Origin: Neckera pumila
Taxonomy: Eukaryota; Streptophyta; Bryopsida; Hypnales; Neckeraceae
Direction: 5' to 3'
DNA length: 64,000 nt
Assembly: GCA_963969595.1 (NCBI GenBank)
Contig: OZ018408.1
Location: 49,167,022-49,231,021, forward strand
The notes beneath the pieces were generated by a model, which ran no database searches, was not told the DNA's origin, and saw only the letters and a list, made by a program, of their open reading frames with translations. Shown in pieces: positions 1-10,800 of this stretch (position 1 is its first letter; each line of letters opens with the position of its first letter). The translations under genes were made by a program, and so were the position numbers.

Positions 1-292
1 AGAATTATCCATTTTCCATTCCACAAGGACCATACTTTAGGCTTACTGCAGACTACAGACTTGGTCTGAGCCCCAACTAAAACTGGGACAAAGTCATCTA
101 CTGTTCCAGAGCTTTCCCGTTTGTATGGACATGGGACCAACTACCCATAGTGCGTTCATTTTCTTCCACTCAAATTTGTTGGCTCTTAGGACAAAATGTT
201 TGGAGGGACTGAGGAGTCCATCCCAAACCCCACCCCGACCCCCCACCGATTGTTTCTGCTTTGGAACAAAGTTACAAAGACATTGTCATACA

Positions 293-319
293 AAACCGGC
301 CAAACCGGCCAAACCGGCC
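293..319. repeat. 9-bp tandem repeat, three units
   Basis: Three perfect head-to-tail copies of AAACCGGCC. A second small duplication (TTCCACATGAT twice) lies just downstream near 352-374. Confidence 0.9.
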
Positions 320-643
320 GGTCCCAACGAGGCGGTGTTATTGTTGGACTTTTCCACATGATTTTCCACATGATTTTGTGAGTGGCCGAGTGAATTTATG
401 GTTTCTGGAATCTGGACATTTCTGTTCCGCCGTACCTTATTATACTGTAATAACTTAGTTGGTCCCCACACTGCTGCTTCTGCTGCTTCCATACATTCAT
501 TCCCCTTTTTCCTTGTCGGCCCACCTTGTCTTGTCTTGGGTGCACAAAGGCAGGGGGGTCATTGGGACCCAAATACCGTAGTACCATAGGCGAGGTGGGT
601 CAACAACTTGGAAGCAACTGAAACAGGAAAGTTTGTGCCCACT

Positions 644-676
644 GCTGTGGACTGTGGACTGTGGACTGTGGACTGT
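644..676. repeat. 7-bp tandem repeat (TGTGGAC)n
   Basis: Four to five head-to-tail copies of TGTGGAC, followed by a diverged copy. Confidence 0.9.
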
Positions 677-1399
677 AGTCCATGGACTAAGGTCAGTCTC
701 TCCTGGGCGTGGAAAATTGGGGAATCAAATGGGTCCCAGATGGAGGGGATACAAATGTAAATATAGTAGGATTCGTGACATACCGGAGGAAGAACAGACC
801 AAAAATGCCGGCAAGATAGGTCGTGGTCTGGTGTGTTTTGAAATCTCTAAATTATTTCATATTCCAGAATACTTCTAATTACTGGAATGGAGAGGAGGAA
901 GGTTTGCAGTTTCATGCTGAGAGAAGCAACATGTGAGGAAGTTGGAGTAGAACGGCTTGAGTTGAAAAGTAAACCAAGATTATAGGGATGGAGCCTCTCG
1001 TCAACAAACTTTGTGTGGTGCCTCAACATGATCCAAAAACGAGAACCTGATTGGTCAATGCAACTTGGGTTTAGGTTTGCATCGGAACCTGATTGGTCAA
1101 TGCCATTTGACCCATTTTGCATGCGTTGTGCATGTATTTTCCTCTCTTTTTCCTTTGAACTCAAGAAGGATGACCCCTCCCTCCTTCCTTCCCGATAAAC
1201 CAGATAGTCACCAAAATACTCCGATTATTGAACCACTAGGTACATACAGTGAAGTCATCCATAGGACCTTTTAGGTCGGCAGCAACCTCCGTCCATGGAC
1301 CAGGGTTCAGTTACCCCCCAGGGGTGTACCGGTATTTGGGTCCTCCACCTTCACTACTGTACTGCAGTTCGTGCTGCACTCCGACCGCCTCCAGTGGTG

Positions 1400-1422
1400 C
1401 CCCCCCCCCCCCCCCCCCCCCC
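1400..1422. repeat. Poly-C run of 23 bases
   Basis: An uninterrupted mononucleotide tract on the plus strand. Its true length may be affected by sequencing or assembly. Confidence 0.95.
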
Positions 1423-2334
1423 AAGAAGAAAATCATCTACTGCAAGGCTAGATATGAGGATGTGTTGGTCTCAAGTTGGCTATGCCTGGTGAGTCTGGCT
1501 GTCCCAGGCAGGTCCAGCTCTTTGATTGCCAGGGCGGTTTGTGGAGTTTAGGGGGAGGTGCCGCCCAGGCCTTCCCAGCTTCCAACTCCGTCCAGGCCAG
1601 CCAGGGCTCTGCCCCAACGGAATGCAAGTCGTGCACATGAATGAAGGCCTTTCATGATCCTGGACACCGCCCAACCGGCCCTGCCCTGCCCTGCCTTGGG
1701 TTATTATTTAGGGATGCTTGGCCACAGATTCCCCAAGACACCCAGTTGCATGCATGGCCGACTTCCAGTTTGTCCATTTGGTCTGCAGAAGGAAAACAGG
1801 GATGGATGGACCCACTCTCCCTAAGCCCAAAGCTCACTGGCACGGACTACCAGAAATGGTCCAGAATCATAACGAACAAAAATTCTCACCAACTCACATA
1901 TTTTAGAGTCTCAAATATTGTTCTCCTCGCCTGCATGGGGGCAGAAAATCATAGGGAGCAAGAGGAAGCTTATCATGGCCTCGAGTTCCACTGCACTTCG
2001 GTTAGTTAACTTGGATGTGGAATTTCTCCTCCTGAGGGTTGTGAACTTGGGATTGGCTTGATTACCAGGTGATTAGGCCCCATGTCTGGATGTGCTTGCG
2101 GAAATGGAGACAAGAACAATTCTCCAAAGAATGTGGCCCAAGGGGAGCCACTGGGGCTGGGACCAGAGCCAGGCCGGGGGAATGACAAAGGCAGGACCCA
2201 CGATCCCAAAACCGGCTAAATCTTGCTGGGTTTCTACTTAATTGTTTCATGCCTTCAGTGTAAATTCAAAAAATTCTTCCAAAAATGAACATTTGGCTAA
2301 AAATCCTGAACTTGTTCTAAGAGCGCTGGAATTG

Positions 2335-2563
2335 TCCATTCAACGTGGGACCAACAGAAGTGATTTTTGTGTTCTTCAAGGTAAAAGAAAATGTATTTTG
2401 TGTTGTGTTTAGGGTATATTCTAGACCTCTCCTAACTAGTTTGGGGCCTCAGATTGCAAATATGAATTCAAAATTTGCAAATTTTATCATGTGTGACAAA
2501 TAAATTAATAAATTGCATTTTTCCCACGGATAAATGTGGCCCGCAGGGCCCACTTTGAATGGA
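2335..2563. mobile_element. Probable MITE related to the Mutator-like element at 8776
   Basis: The left end begins TCCATTCAACGTGGGACC. The reverse complement of the right end is TCCATTCAAAGTGGGCCC, giving an 18 bp terminal inverted repeat with two mismatches. Internally, CTCTCCTAACTAGTTTGGGG and the following ~40 bp (GATTGCAAAT, AATTTGCAAA) match the interior of the 8776-9025 element. The ends differ from that element, so this is a relative rather than a sister copy. No target-site duplication is clear. Confidence 0.5.
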
Positions 2564-3611
2564 GGATTTAGCATCCACCATGACAAAGGAAAAAGTAATG
2601 TCTCACAAATACATGAAAGACCAAATAGACTTTCTTTGAAAACAATCAAGCTATCAATGCGGCAAGGAATAGGCAAGCCTTTATTCAAGGGAGAGAGAAA
2701 TTACACAAAGTAGTCTACTCTAAAATGTGACTGCTATCTAGGAATGAGTGACATGTTGCTTGAAATATCTATTACTGTCAGTGATGAGTTAGGCAGGTTT
2801 AGATGGTAGCTTTAAGAACAGACTACCTTGCACTTTCTTTGGAATGTTTGTAAAGTGGACCCTCTAAAATGTGCCACTGAGCGTAAATTGTCATCTTCAC
2901 TATGTGTGCATCTTCAAAATTAATTATGTTCCTAAAGTTTGTGGAAGCTAGATACTGTTTTAGAACTAGACTTTGTTCCTTCATGGTTTTTGCAAATGGT
3001 ATCCAAATGTCACATTATTTTGGTGACTTGGAACCTCCTTTCAGGTGCCAACAAGAAAATCAATGAAAATTTGACCAGTCTAATAATAGAACCTAGGCAC
3101 AAACTAGGCACAGAAACAAAAGGTGACGGTTTGGGGGGGGGTACCCGCCTTACGAGACCAGTTCCTGTTACCTTGGCTTCTCAGCTGAGGGACAAGAAGG
3201 TTATGCCATTTCCTTCATAGAGATGGCTGCTAGCAATTTCGATTCAAGAGCTAGAAAATTTCAACAGGATTGCCTTGCATAGGACTCAATGAAAGAACAA
3301 CCGACTTGCTTGGCCTCTTTTGAGAGTGGTTTTGAATTTAAATTAGAGTCACTTTTTTCTAAATTACTAGACTCATATTTAGCCTCCTCAGAGTGTCAAT
3401 CAAATCTCAGACGACGGGAACTCTTGAAAAATCATATATTGATGTAACTTTTCTTGAAGAATGACCTAATTCAATGTAGTGTTTTAAATTAAAATTCAAT
3501 TCATTTCATTTTTATGTAACAGGAAAGGAAAAAAGAAAGAAGCCATAATTTCATAAATAGGTTGTGTGTTTATATGAATGAAGAATATATTGGGAATTGC
3601 TCTACTAAATA
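2564..3611. other. AT-rich intergenic DNA, nothing recognised
   Basis: There is no convincing open frame, RNA gene or structured repeat. The short open frames present lack domains and splice context. Confidence 0.5.
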
Positions 3612-4488
3612 CTCACTCCGTCCCCAAATAAATCCAAGGTTTCTAAATATACTTGTTTCAAATTAAATTCAACACTAGCTCTCCACAACGTGAAGGACAA
3701 CAATTGAAGCTAGTTCATACACCAAATCCTGAAGCGAAAGAATCCATTAGATGAGATTCGGGGGTCTTGGAGGGCTCCGAGTTCCCCTGCTATCTGTTGC
3801 GTTCCCAAATTGCGGGAACGTAGTAGCAGCTGGCTGACGTGACACAGCGATTGCCACATCATTTTTTGAAAAAAAAATTTTTTTTTTTGCCTAAAATGAT
3901 ATTTTGGTAAAATTTTTTTTTTTTTTTTTTTTTGAAATAAAAAACTCTAACACCCCTGTACCGGCGTTCACTGAATCTGGGCAGATCAGGGAACGGGCCT
4001 GAAACGGCCCTCCAAGACCCCCGAATATCATCTAATGCATTAATGTCGTGTTCCAAAGACTATATAACAAATTTATCCCTACAAAGGGAATTAAAACACA
4101 ATTTCTAACCAACCAAAGGTGAGGAATCCATCCCAAAACTATACAAAAACTGCTATGAACAAATCTCTTGTTGAGAATTTCCTTTAGTTGAATCACAAGA
4201 CATTATTGAATTTGAATAGAAAGGACATCAATGGACGTCATTGCATCAACATTGCTCAGAGAATGATCAAAATTAATAACGTAGGAGCAATTTTCAAGAG
4301 GGAAAAAAATTGTTACTTTTGCCACATGTTTTAACATGCGCTGCTTCATTGTTGACGTTCATTCTTTCACACTTAATGGGATTTAGTAGAAGCTATAGTA
4401 ACTATGCAATCCCTTAAAAATAGGAGTAACTTACACTTTAATCTAGTCATTTCTAAAAAAACCTTGATTTTTTTTGGAAGGAAGGGAA
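3612..4488. mobile_element. Stowaway-like MITE with a second MITE nested inside
   Basis: The left end CTCACTCCGTCCCCAAATAA (3612) pairs with the reverse complement of the right end, TTCCCTTCCTTCCAAAAAAA, and both run on into (A)TCAAGGTTT or TCCAAGGTTT. The repeat is about 33 bp and imperfect. Both outer flanks carry TA (3610-3611 and 4489-4490), as expected for Tc1/mariner-related Stowaway elements, whose ends typically read CTCCCTCCGTCCC. Most of the interior is occupied by the unrelated MITE at 3745-4037. The right end is diverged, so the outer boundary is less certain than at 5533 and 7115. Confidence 0.5.
3745..4037. mobile_element. TIR-MITE, family shared with 24567-24877
   Basis: The left terminus CATTAGATGAGATTCGGGGG is repeated inverted at the right terminus with one mismatch, and the match continues through TCTTGGAGGGC (31 bp in all). 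Interior landmarks GCTGACGTG, AATGATATTTTGG and ACGGGCCTGAAACGGCCCTC recur in the same order in the 24.6 kb copy. No clear target-site duplication was found, so the superfamily is not assigned. It sits inside the Stowaway-like element at 3612-4488 and is therefore the younger insertion. Confidence 0.8.
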
Positions 4489-5532
4489 TACATCACACAA
4501 ATATAGTTAATAAATACCACCTAGGAGACATCTTAAAACTAATACAATTAGACATTTTATCCACAATAGCATTGGCAAAATAATAACTATTCTATCAAAT
4601 TTTCACTAATAGAAAATAGAGTGTTGGAGATTTTGGAAATATTTAAAGAGTTGAAAACACCAAATTCATAATGCTTTGGTTCCTGTAGATATTCTACACC
4701 CTCTTGGTTTTTTACTTTTTTTGAATCCTAAAAGTAATTAGTTAATTACTACACTTATTTGTCTTAGGGAGGGAGGAAGGTAGGTATGAAGTGGTAGAAC
4801 TAGTGTAGCCTACAAAATTAGTGCCAATTACAAAATTTCAATTTCATATAAATTGGTACAATGCAATTATCTTTCTACCTACACTTAATCAAAATAGTTT
4901 GGAATTGATAAATAGTGTTACACACTCGCTTTAGGAAAATTCATTGTAGTAGAAAACCCTCTATTTACAGATATTGTAGAAAATCCATCCACATTGCAAT
5001 TGGTTATGTTTTAAATTCTCCAAGAGTATAAGCAATAAATGAAGTATACATAATAGTGTTTAACTGATACTCTAACTTAAATGTTGGTTAGGTTCAAATT
5101 AGTTTTTTTTTGAGAACGCTCAAACTTCTAGATTTCTATAATAATAATAAATTTTAACTCCTAAAAGCCCATTGTCCCTTCGATGGACAAATGGGATTTC
5201 AAGCAGGTACTACGGGCTGAATTTTTGTTTTGATTTCCAAATTTTTTTGGAAGATACAAAAACTGCTAAGCTTCTTGGGGATTTTATATTTTTTAACCAA
5301 TGCCTAGAAAAAAAAATTTATGCCCAATAAGCTTCAAAACAACCTTCGGGGGGGGGGCAACAAAAAAAAATTAAAATTTTAAATTAAATTTTCTTTTTCT
5401 TTTTCTTATAGGTTATATTTTTGTCTATTTGGAAAGCTCTGATTCATTTCATTTGGATTTTTTTGTGAGAAAGTTATGGACAATCTTGTTTTTTGGGCAC
5501 TTAGAGCATCTTCCTGAAAAAAATAACTTATA
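4489..5532. other. AT-rich intergenic DNA, nothing recognised
   Basis: The sequence is low-complexity and AT-rich. No open frame or repeat structure here can be defended. Confidence 0.5.
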
Positions 5533-6102
5533 CTCCCTCCGTCCCAAAATGATCTTCCTAATTGGCCTTCATTTTCTATCCCAAAATGATCTTCTTGTTG
5601 CACTTTGTGAGTTGCAAATTGGTCAAATTTAACTTTTGGTTATTCTCTTGGACTAGCAAAACAACTCCTAGAGGTAGTTCTCCCTCCATCTGTGCAATCA
5701 CCAATCAAAAGACAAATAAAATGGTTGAAGGGGTCAATCAACACTTTTTGTTTTTATTTTTTGCATCTCTTTGAATATTGCCTAATTGAAAGAGATGAAG
5801 TTTTGGGAGGCAAAATAGATGTCTACATATGGTCTTTGGCTTATACTAACTACCCACAAAATGATGACCTCACACTTAACAATTAAATAACCACTAGTGC
5901 TCCTTGAAAGTACCCAAAAAATTCCACTTCCAGATAATCCAAAACTACACTTTGAAAACGGCTTCAAAACTGGCAAAGTTTCTTGGACAATAGGAGTGCA
6001 CCAAAGTCCACATGTAGTGCAAAATGGGCTTTTAAAAAGTTATTTTTAGCCTTAATCTGGAACATTTTGTCTAACAGAAAGATCATTTTGGGACGGAGAT
6101 AG
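5533..6102. mobile_element. Stowaway-like MITE (570 bp)
   Basis: The left end CTCCCTCCGTCCCAAAATGA matches the reverse complement of the right end, CTATCTCCGTCCCAAAATGA, and the match continues through TCTT. TA flanks both sides (5531-5532 and 6103-6104). The CTCCCTCCGTCCC terminus and TA duplication are the hallmarks of plant Stowaway elements, which are mobilised by mariner-like transposases. A second CCCAAAATGATCTTC occurs just inside the left end. No coding capacity is visible. Confidence 0.8.
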
Positions 6103-6245
6103 TACAATTTTTCAAAAAAAGAAGTTCCACAGGGTTTAGTTTTTTTGCTAGAACAATCTCACCATGGAGAGTGATTTTTAATTCCATATCAAAGATATTA
6201 ATATTTTAGATTTTCCTTCTATCTCGTGCCTAATTCTATCTAACA

Positions 6246-6300
6246 ATTTTTTTTTAATAATGAAAATCCAATTTTTTTTAATAATGAAAATCCAATTTTT
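6246..6300. repeat. Tandem duplication of a ~25-bp T-rich unit
   Basis: TTTAATAATGAAAATCCAA preceded by a T run occurs twice in direct succession. Confidence 0.8.
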
Positions 6301-6899
6301 TTGGATATTTTTCCCCGAGACTCTCAACTCAATTCTTTACTATAAAGATTTAAAGCTCAAAACTCTATAGTGCAAAACATTTAAGTTAAAAATATTCAAA
6401 GTCATAAAATCTTGTCTTGCAATATGCTAAAATTTTTTCTTTTTTTTACTTTAAACGCAAATATCTTGTAGTCTATGTAGTCAAAATTTAAAAAAAAAAT
6501 TCCACACATTCTCCTACTAGTTAGGTGTAAGATCATGCAGTTATATGTGCAAAAAAACATTTTTTTAGTTTTTTTACTCTTTGCTATAAAAATATTGTGG
6601 GTGTTTTTTGGTAGGAAAAAGGCCTTGGGCCTTTAGGAATTAAAGAACATTTGCTAAAGAATGTTCTAAATATTGGTGTTGCCAAAATATATTTTTATTA
6701 AATAATTTTAGGAAAGCCAATGCTTAACAAATGTAAAAAGTGGAGTAATCATTTGATCTCCAAGACTTCTAATTTTTTGTATTCACTATTGCACAATCCC
6801 TAAACAATTTACCTTTGGATTTGCATGATGATAAATGTACAATAATACAAAAAAATACCTTGCTTGTATATACTTTGAATCTTGATAAATTTATAACCT

Positions 6900-8570
6900 T
6901 ATTGACACGAGAATGGTCAACTTCTCAAAATTGATTAAATCTGGAAATCTATAAAGTTTTCTTCTTGTGCAAGCTATGTAACCAATTCTTAAAAAGAATC
7001 CACAATTGAAAACTTCCGACAATTCATGGAATTCGCCATTTGCTTGTTGAAGTAGAACACCTTTAGTGCTAGCAATCTGACTTTAATCTCTCATTGCCTG
7101 TCTTCTAAAAAGTACTTCCTCTGTCTTACTAAAAAGCTCTTGATTTTACCTCATGTTTTTTTAGTAGTTTTGAGTAGCATATTAGAAGCTTGCTTGGATC
7201 CGTTTTTTCTTTTAGTTGCATTGAACAGATACAGTGTTCTTCATGGATTGTGGTGATATAAAATTTAGATCATTTCTGAATTATGCATTTTACAACATGG
7301 TCAATGAAATTGGTATAAGAAAAACATGAGATAAAATAAGGAGATTTTTAGTGGGACAGAGGTAGTAGCCATTATGCCACTACAAACACCAACCTTGTCC
7401 AAAGGCTTCCCCCCCTTGTAAAAGTGGTCAATATGAAAGTCACGGCAACTTCCATACCAAAACATCATTGATGTGTAAGAAGTAATAATGGATTTGGGAC
7501 AATGGGACATTGATGAATATTTTATTTTTCTAACTCATCCATTGTCAACTACTCAAAACCATTGAATCTTGAAAATTCAAATATGTAAAGTTTTACTTTA
7601 ATACAAGCTAAGTGATTGATTCTACAAAAGAATCAACAATTCACTCATTATTCATGGAATTAGTCATTTGCCTTGATGTAATAGAACATTTTTCTACTCA
7701 CTCCCCTTCTTCTAAAAAGTTTTCAATATGTCACTACTCACTACCAATACCTACTTTGTCCAGAGTTTTTTTTGTAGAGATGATAAAAAAGATAGTTACA
7801 TCTTTCAACCAAAACTTCATTTATGTGCAAGAAGTATTCAAGGATGTGGAACAATGGGACATTAAAAATGCTTGACTTTTCTATCACATTCTTAGTTGAC
7901 CAATGTAGTCAACAATTGATTGAATGTAATGACTCAAATCTTTAAAGTTGTCTTCTTATACAAGCCAAATGACCAATTCTATGAAAGAATAGACAACTCA
8001 GTACCACCAATAGCATGAATGGAAGTAGTCTTTTATTAAATGGAATGAACATCCATTGTACAGTACAAGTGATTCAATTAAAATTTGTCACTACTGCTCA
8101 CACCTAAAAAGTAGTCAACACCAGTACTAACCATGTCTATAGGTTTTTTTCCCCTTCAAGAAATGGTCAATATGATTATAGTGACAACTTCCCACCCAAC
8201 CATCATTGATGGATTTGGGACACTACGACATTGATAACTCTAGGACTTTTCTAACACATCCATGGTCAACTATTAAAAAAGTAATTGAATCAGATGATCC
8301 ACTTCTATTACGTTTTTCTCTGTTGCACAGCAAATGACCAATTCCACGGAAACTTGGGTACTAGTTCAAAACCACCACAAACTCCCTAATAGAATTAGTC
8401 ATTTGCTTGATGACATAGAACACGCTTTGTACTCCAATAGTGATCCAACTTTAGCCTTTCTTCTAAAAAGTGATAATACATCACTAACAACATCGGCCTC
8501 CTTGGAAGCTTTGTTGGAAGTATTGGTGAGTATTGGTGAATATTGGCCATGTTGGTTCCCAAGACCGAGG
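6900..8570. repeat. Degenerate tandem array of a ~350-bp monomer, about four units
   Basis: Units start near 6912, 7549, 7893 and 8262, each with ATGGTCAACTA/ATTGATTGAAT-like sequence. They continue with an AAGC.A.TGACCAATTCT block, a TTCATGGAATTAGTCATTTG block, a TTCTAAAAAGT block, an ACCAACCTTGTCC block, and a GGATTTGGGACAATGGGACATTG block. Spacing is roughly 344-380 bp once the 251 bp MITE inside the first unit is discounted. Short open frames within the array are by-products of the repeat. The monomer resembles no gene I recognise; it may be a small satellite or a tandemly duplicated transposon fragment. Confidence 0.7.
7115..7365. mobile_element. Stowaway-like MITE inserted in the tandem array
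   Basis: The arms are about 46 bp. The left starts CTTCCTCTGTCTTACTAAAA and the reverse complement of the right starts CTACCTCTGTCCCACTAAAA; both run on to TCATGTTTTT. TA flanks both ends (7113-7114, 7366-7367). The neighbouring monomer (about 7710-7735) reads TTCTAAAAAGT...CACTAC without the insert, an empty site that supports the boundaries. Confidence 0.85.
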
Positions 8571-8775
8571 AAGACCTGATCATGATGGCCCTCCCTTGCC
8601 AAGGAATAGATGGGGGGTGGAGCAGACTGATTTGTTACAAGGCCTAGACTTAGGGGGACCCTCTCCTGAAGAGTGGATAAGAGGGCCAGCTGGCATTTTG
8701 TAATTGGCTATCTCCACTGGGAATATTATTACTGAATACCAAGCATTGTCAAATAGGGATGCTGCCATTTTCCAC

Positions 8776-9025
8776 GGTCAAGCTTATAGTTGTATGACGA
8801 GCCTCTTGCGGAGGTAAAGTCCAGGGTGAACGTAAAAAAGAAGACCCCCTATTTTGTGCCATCTCTGTTCAATTGTTAACACTCTCCTAACTAATTTGGG
8901 GCCTTTGATTGCAAATTTGAACTCAGAATTTGCAAAAAAATTCATGCGTAGCAAATGAAACGTTCCTGTGTTTTCCCCGGAATCGGCCTCTACAAGAGGC
9001 TTGTCATACAACTATAAGCTCGACC
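8776..9025. mobile_element. Mutator-like MITE with perfect 9-bp target-site duplication
   Basis: The terminal inverted repeats are about 37 bp with four mismatches. The left starts GGTCAAGCTTATAGTTGTAT and the reverse complement of the right starts GGTCGAGCTTATAGTTGTAT. The element is flanked by the identical 9-mer ATTTTCCAC at 8767-8775 and 9026-9034. A 9 bp duplication with long inverted repeats is the signature of Mutator-superfamily elements. The 250 bp interior has no coding capacity and shares about 60 bp with 2431-2500. Confidence 0.9.
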
Positions 9026-9616
9026 ATTTTCCACCACCATGTGACAGGACACCAAAGTGGTTTAATTTTCTGTTTGGGGAGTCTAACTTAATGGCAAGGG
9101 AGGGGGGCATTGGTCTTTGAGGAAAATTTGGGCCATGGAAAAAAACTAAAATAATTTGAAAATCTCTAGGCAGACGAAGAAGTTTGCAAAGATGGATTTT
9201 CATGCCAAAAAAAATCCAATAATTCAAGGGCTCTCATAAATGTTCTTACACTTCAAAACTGACCAGACCTAATTGAGAAACTAGATTTTTCCAACAAGTT
9301 TGGACACATTGAAGTACTGGTAACACAGTTTTATGAAAGGATTTTTGAGGATTTTAAAAACACTTTTTGCTTTTTTTAATAATTTAATTAAGCTTATGAG
9401 TGAAAAAAACGCTTTGAGTACAAGTAATTTTTTTTTAAGATTTTTTACTAAGTAGAATGAGAATTCTCTTTACAATTTTTTGGTAAGATTTCTATAAATT
9501 TTGAAATTTTCTTGAGTGAAGTTTTCTTGATGAAAATATGACTCTAAATTTTTATGTTTCTTATAAATCACTCCAAAGAGCATTAAAAAAAAAGAAAGTT
9601 GAGTTAATATCTATAA

Positions 9617-10800
9617 CGGACCATCTGAAACATCCTTCTCAACTGTCCATGTGGGGTGCCTTAACCCCTAAAAGTTTTTGACTATGTTTTCACCAAAACT
9701 GCTCCAAAACTGTCATCTCTAGTACCACTACCAAATTTTAGGAAAAAAAACATTTTTGGACACATGTAACCGTAGGATCTTGTAGTGCATTGGTTTTGAA
9801 AGATGTGGAAAAAATTTCAGAATTTCCCACCATGTAGATTGCAAGATAATAGCGTTTGAATTGACAAAAATGCTTTTTTCGTCCTTGCGAAAAAACGGGT
9901 AGTTGCACTTCACAAGGTCACATTTATATGAAGAAATGCCCAAAATGGTGGTAACTCTTTGGATTTGTTCTTCAAAGGGAGTTGGCTACATGCTTGAAAA
10001 CTTTCAGATCATTTGTAATTGTACAACATATAGGAAAAAAATAGCAAATAGAAAGAAATAGAGAATGATTCAAAATACTAAATTGTCAAGAATTTTGTTA
10101 TAGAATTGAAAAATGCCAATCCCAACAATTGTAATGTTGTAATAAAAAATCTAAGCCCAATATTTTTATCTTTTTTCAAAAATATTGAAAACTGAGTTAA
10201 ATAAAGGACTTCAAGGTTTATTTTAGAGTAAAGATTCCATAACATCTCAAAACTAAAAATCCTCATAACTTTTGACTCATTGATCAAAATGGAATGATTC
10301 AAAGCTTTTAACGTTTACATAAATCTAGATAACCAATTTCAAATATTTATTTCTTAAAAAAGTGATTCTTTCAGAAATTTTTTGAGCTGCCCGAGCTGTC
10401 CAAAGATCAAAGAAAATTACATACCATAGAATAACTTTTGAACCATGTAGTCAAATGTTATGAAAATTGTTGGGCCTTAAAGCTAATCTACGGGCACATC
10501 TTTTGTGAAATTTTCAAAGAAAAAAAATGAAAATTCCATTTGCAATGAGCTTCCCAAAATCGCTATGTTGCCAAAAAATAGTGTTTGGTCCTTTAGGGGT
10601 TAATGTAACCCCAAAACAAAATTTTGACTCACCAATGCATTTGAATTTTAGAAATTGGAAAGGAATGTCAAAACATCCTTCTCAGCTGTCCATGTGGGGT
10701 GCCTTAACTTTGGCGCCTAAAGGAGATTTTGACTTGGCAATGCATTTGGGTTTTAGAAATTGGAAAAGTAACATCAAAGAGACTTTTTCAATTGCACCTT
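9617..10800. repeat. Repeated CTGTCCATGTGGGGTGCC blocks and a ~105-bp tandem duplication
   Basis: AACATCCTTCTCA.CTGTCCATGTGGGGTGCCTTAAC occurs at about 9629-9666 and again at about 10672-10710. Around the second copy a ~105 bp unit (ATTTTGACT...CAATGCATTTG...TTTTAGAAATTGGAAA) is present twice, at 10621 and 10726. The AT-rich sequence in between is not repeated. It could be the residue of a transposon with terminal or subterminal repeats. Confidence 0.6.

Larger units (their letters stand above)
1..2330. other. Anonymous, comparatively GC-rich stretch without a convincing gene
   Basis: No open frame here has a recognisable domain or splice structure. The sequence is visibly richer in G and C than the following 10 kb. 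It holds short tandem repeats, a 23-base C run, and a duplicated 19-base stretch containing CCTGATTGGTCAATGC (about 1042-1060 and 1086-1104). A short peptide on the plus strand near 1806-1880 (SPKLTGTDYQKWSRII) faintly resembles the start of Copia-type gag proteins, but nothing else of such a protein follows, so it is at best a relic. Confidence 0.4.

Noticed and set aside
7612..7875. 87-codon plus-strand frame
   Set aside because: Also within the tandem array and not conserved between monomers.
8334..8579. 81-codon plus-strand frame
   Set aside because: It falls in the last unit of the ~350 bp tandem array; related units do not keep the frame.
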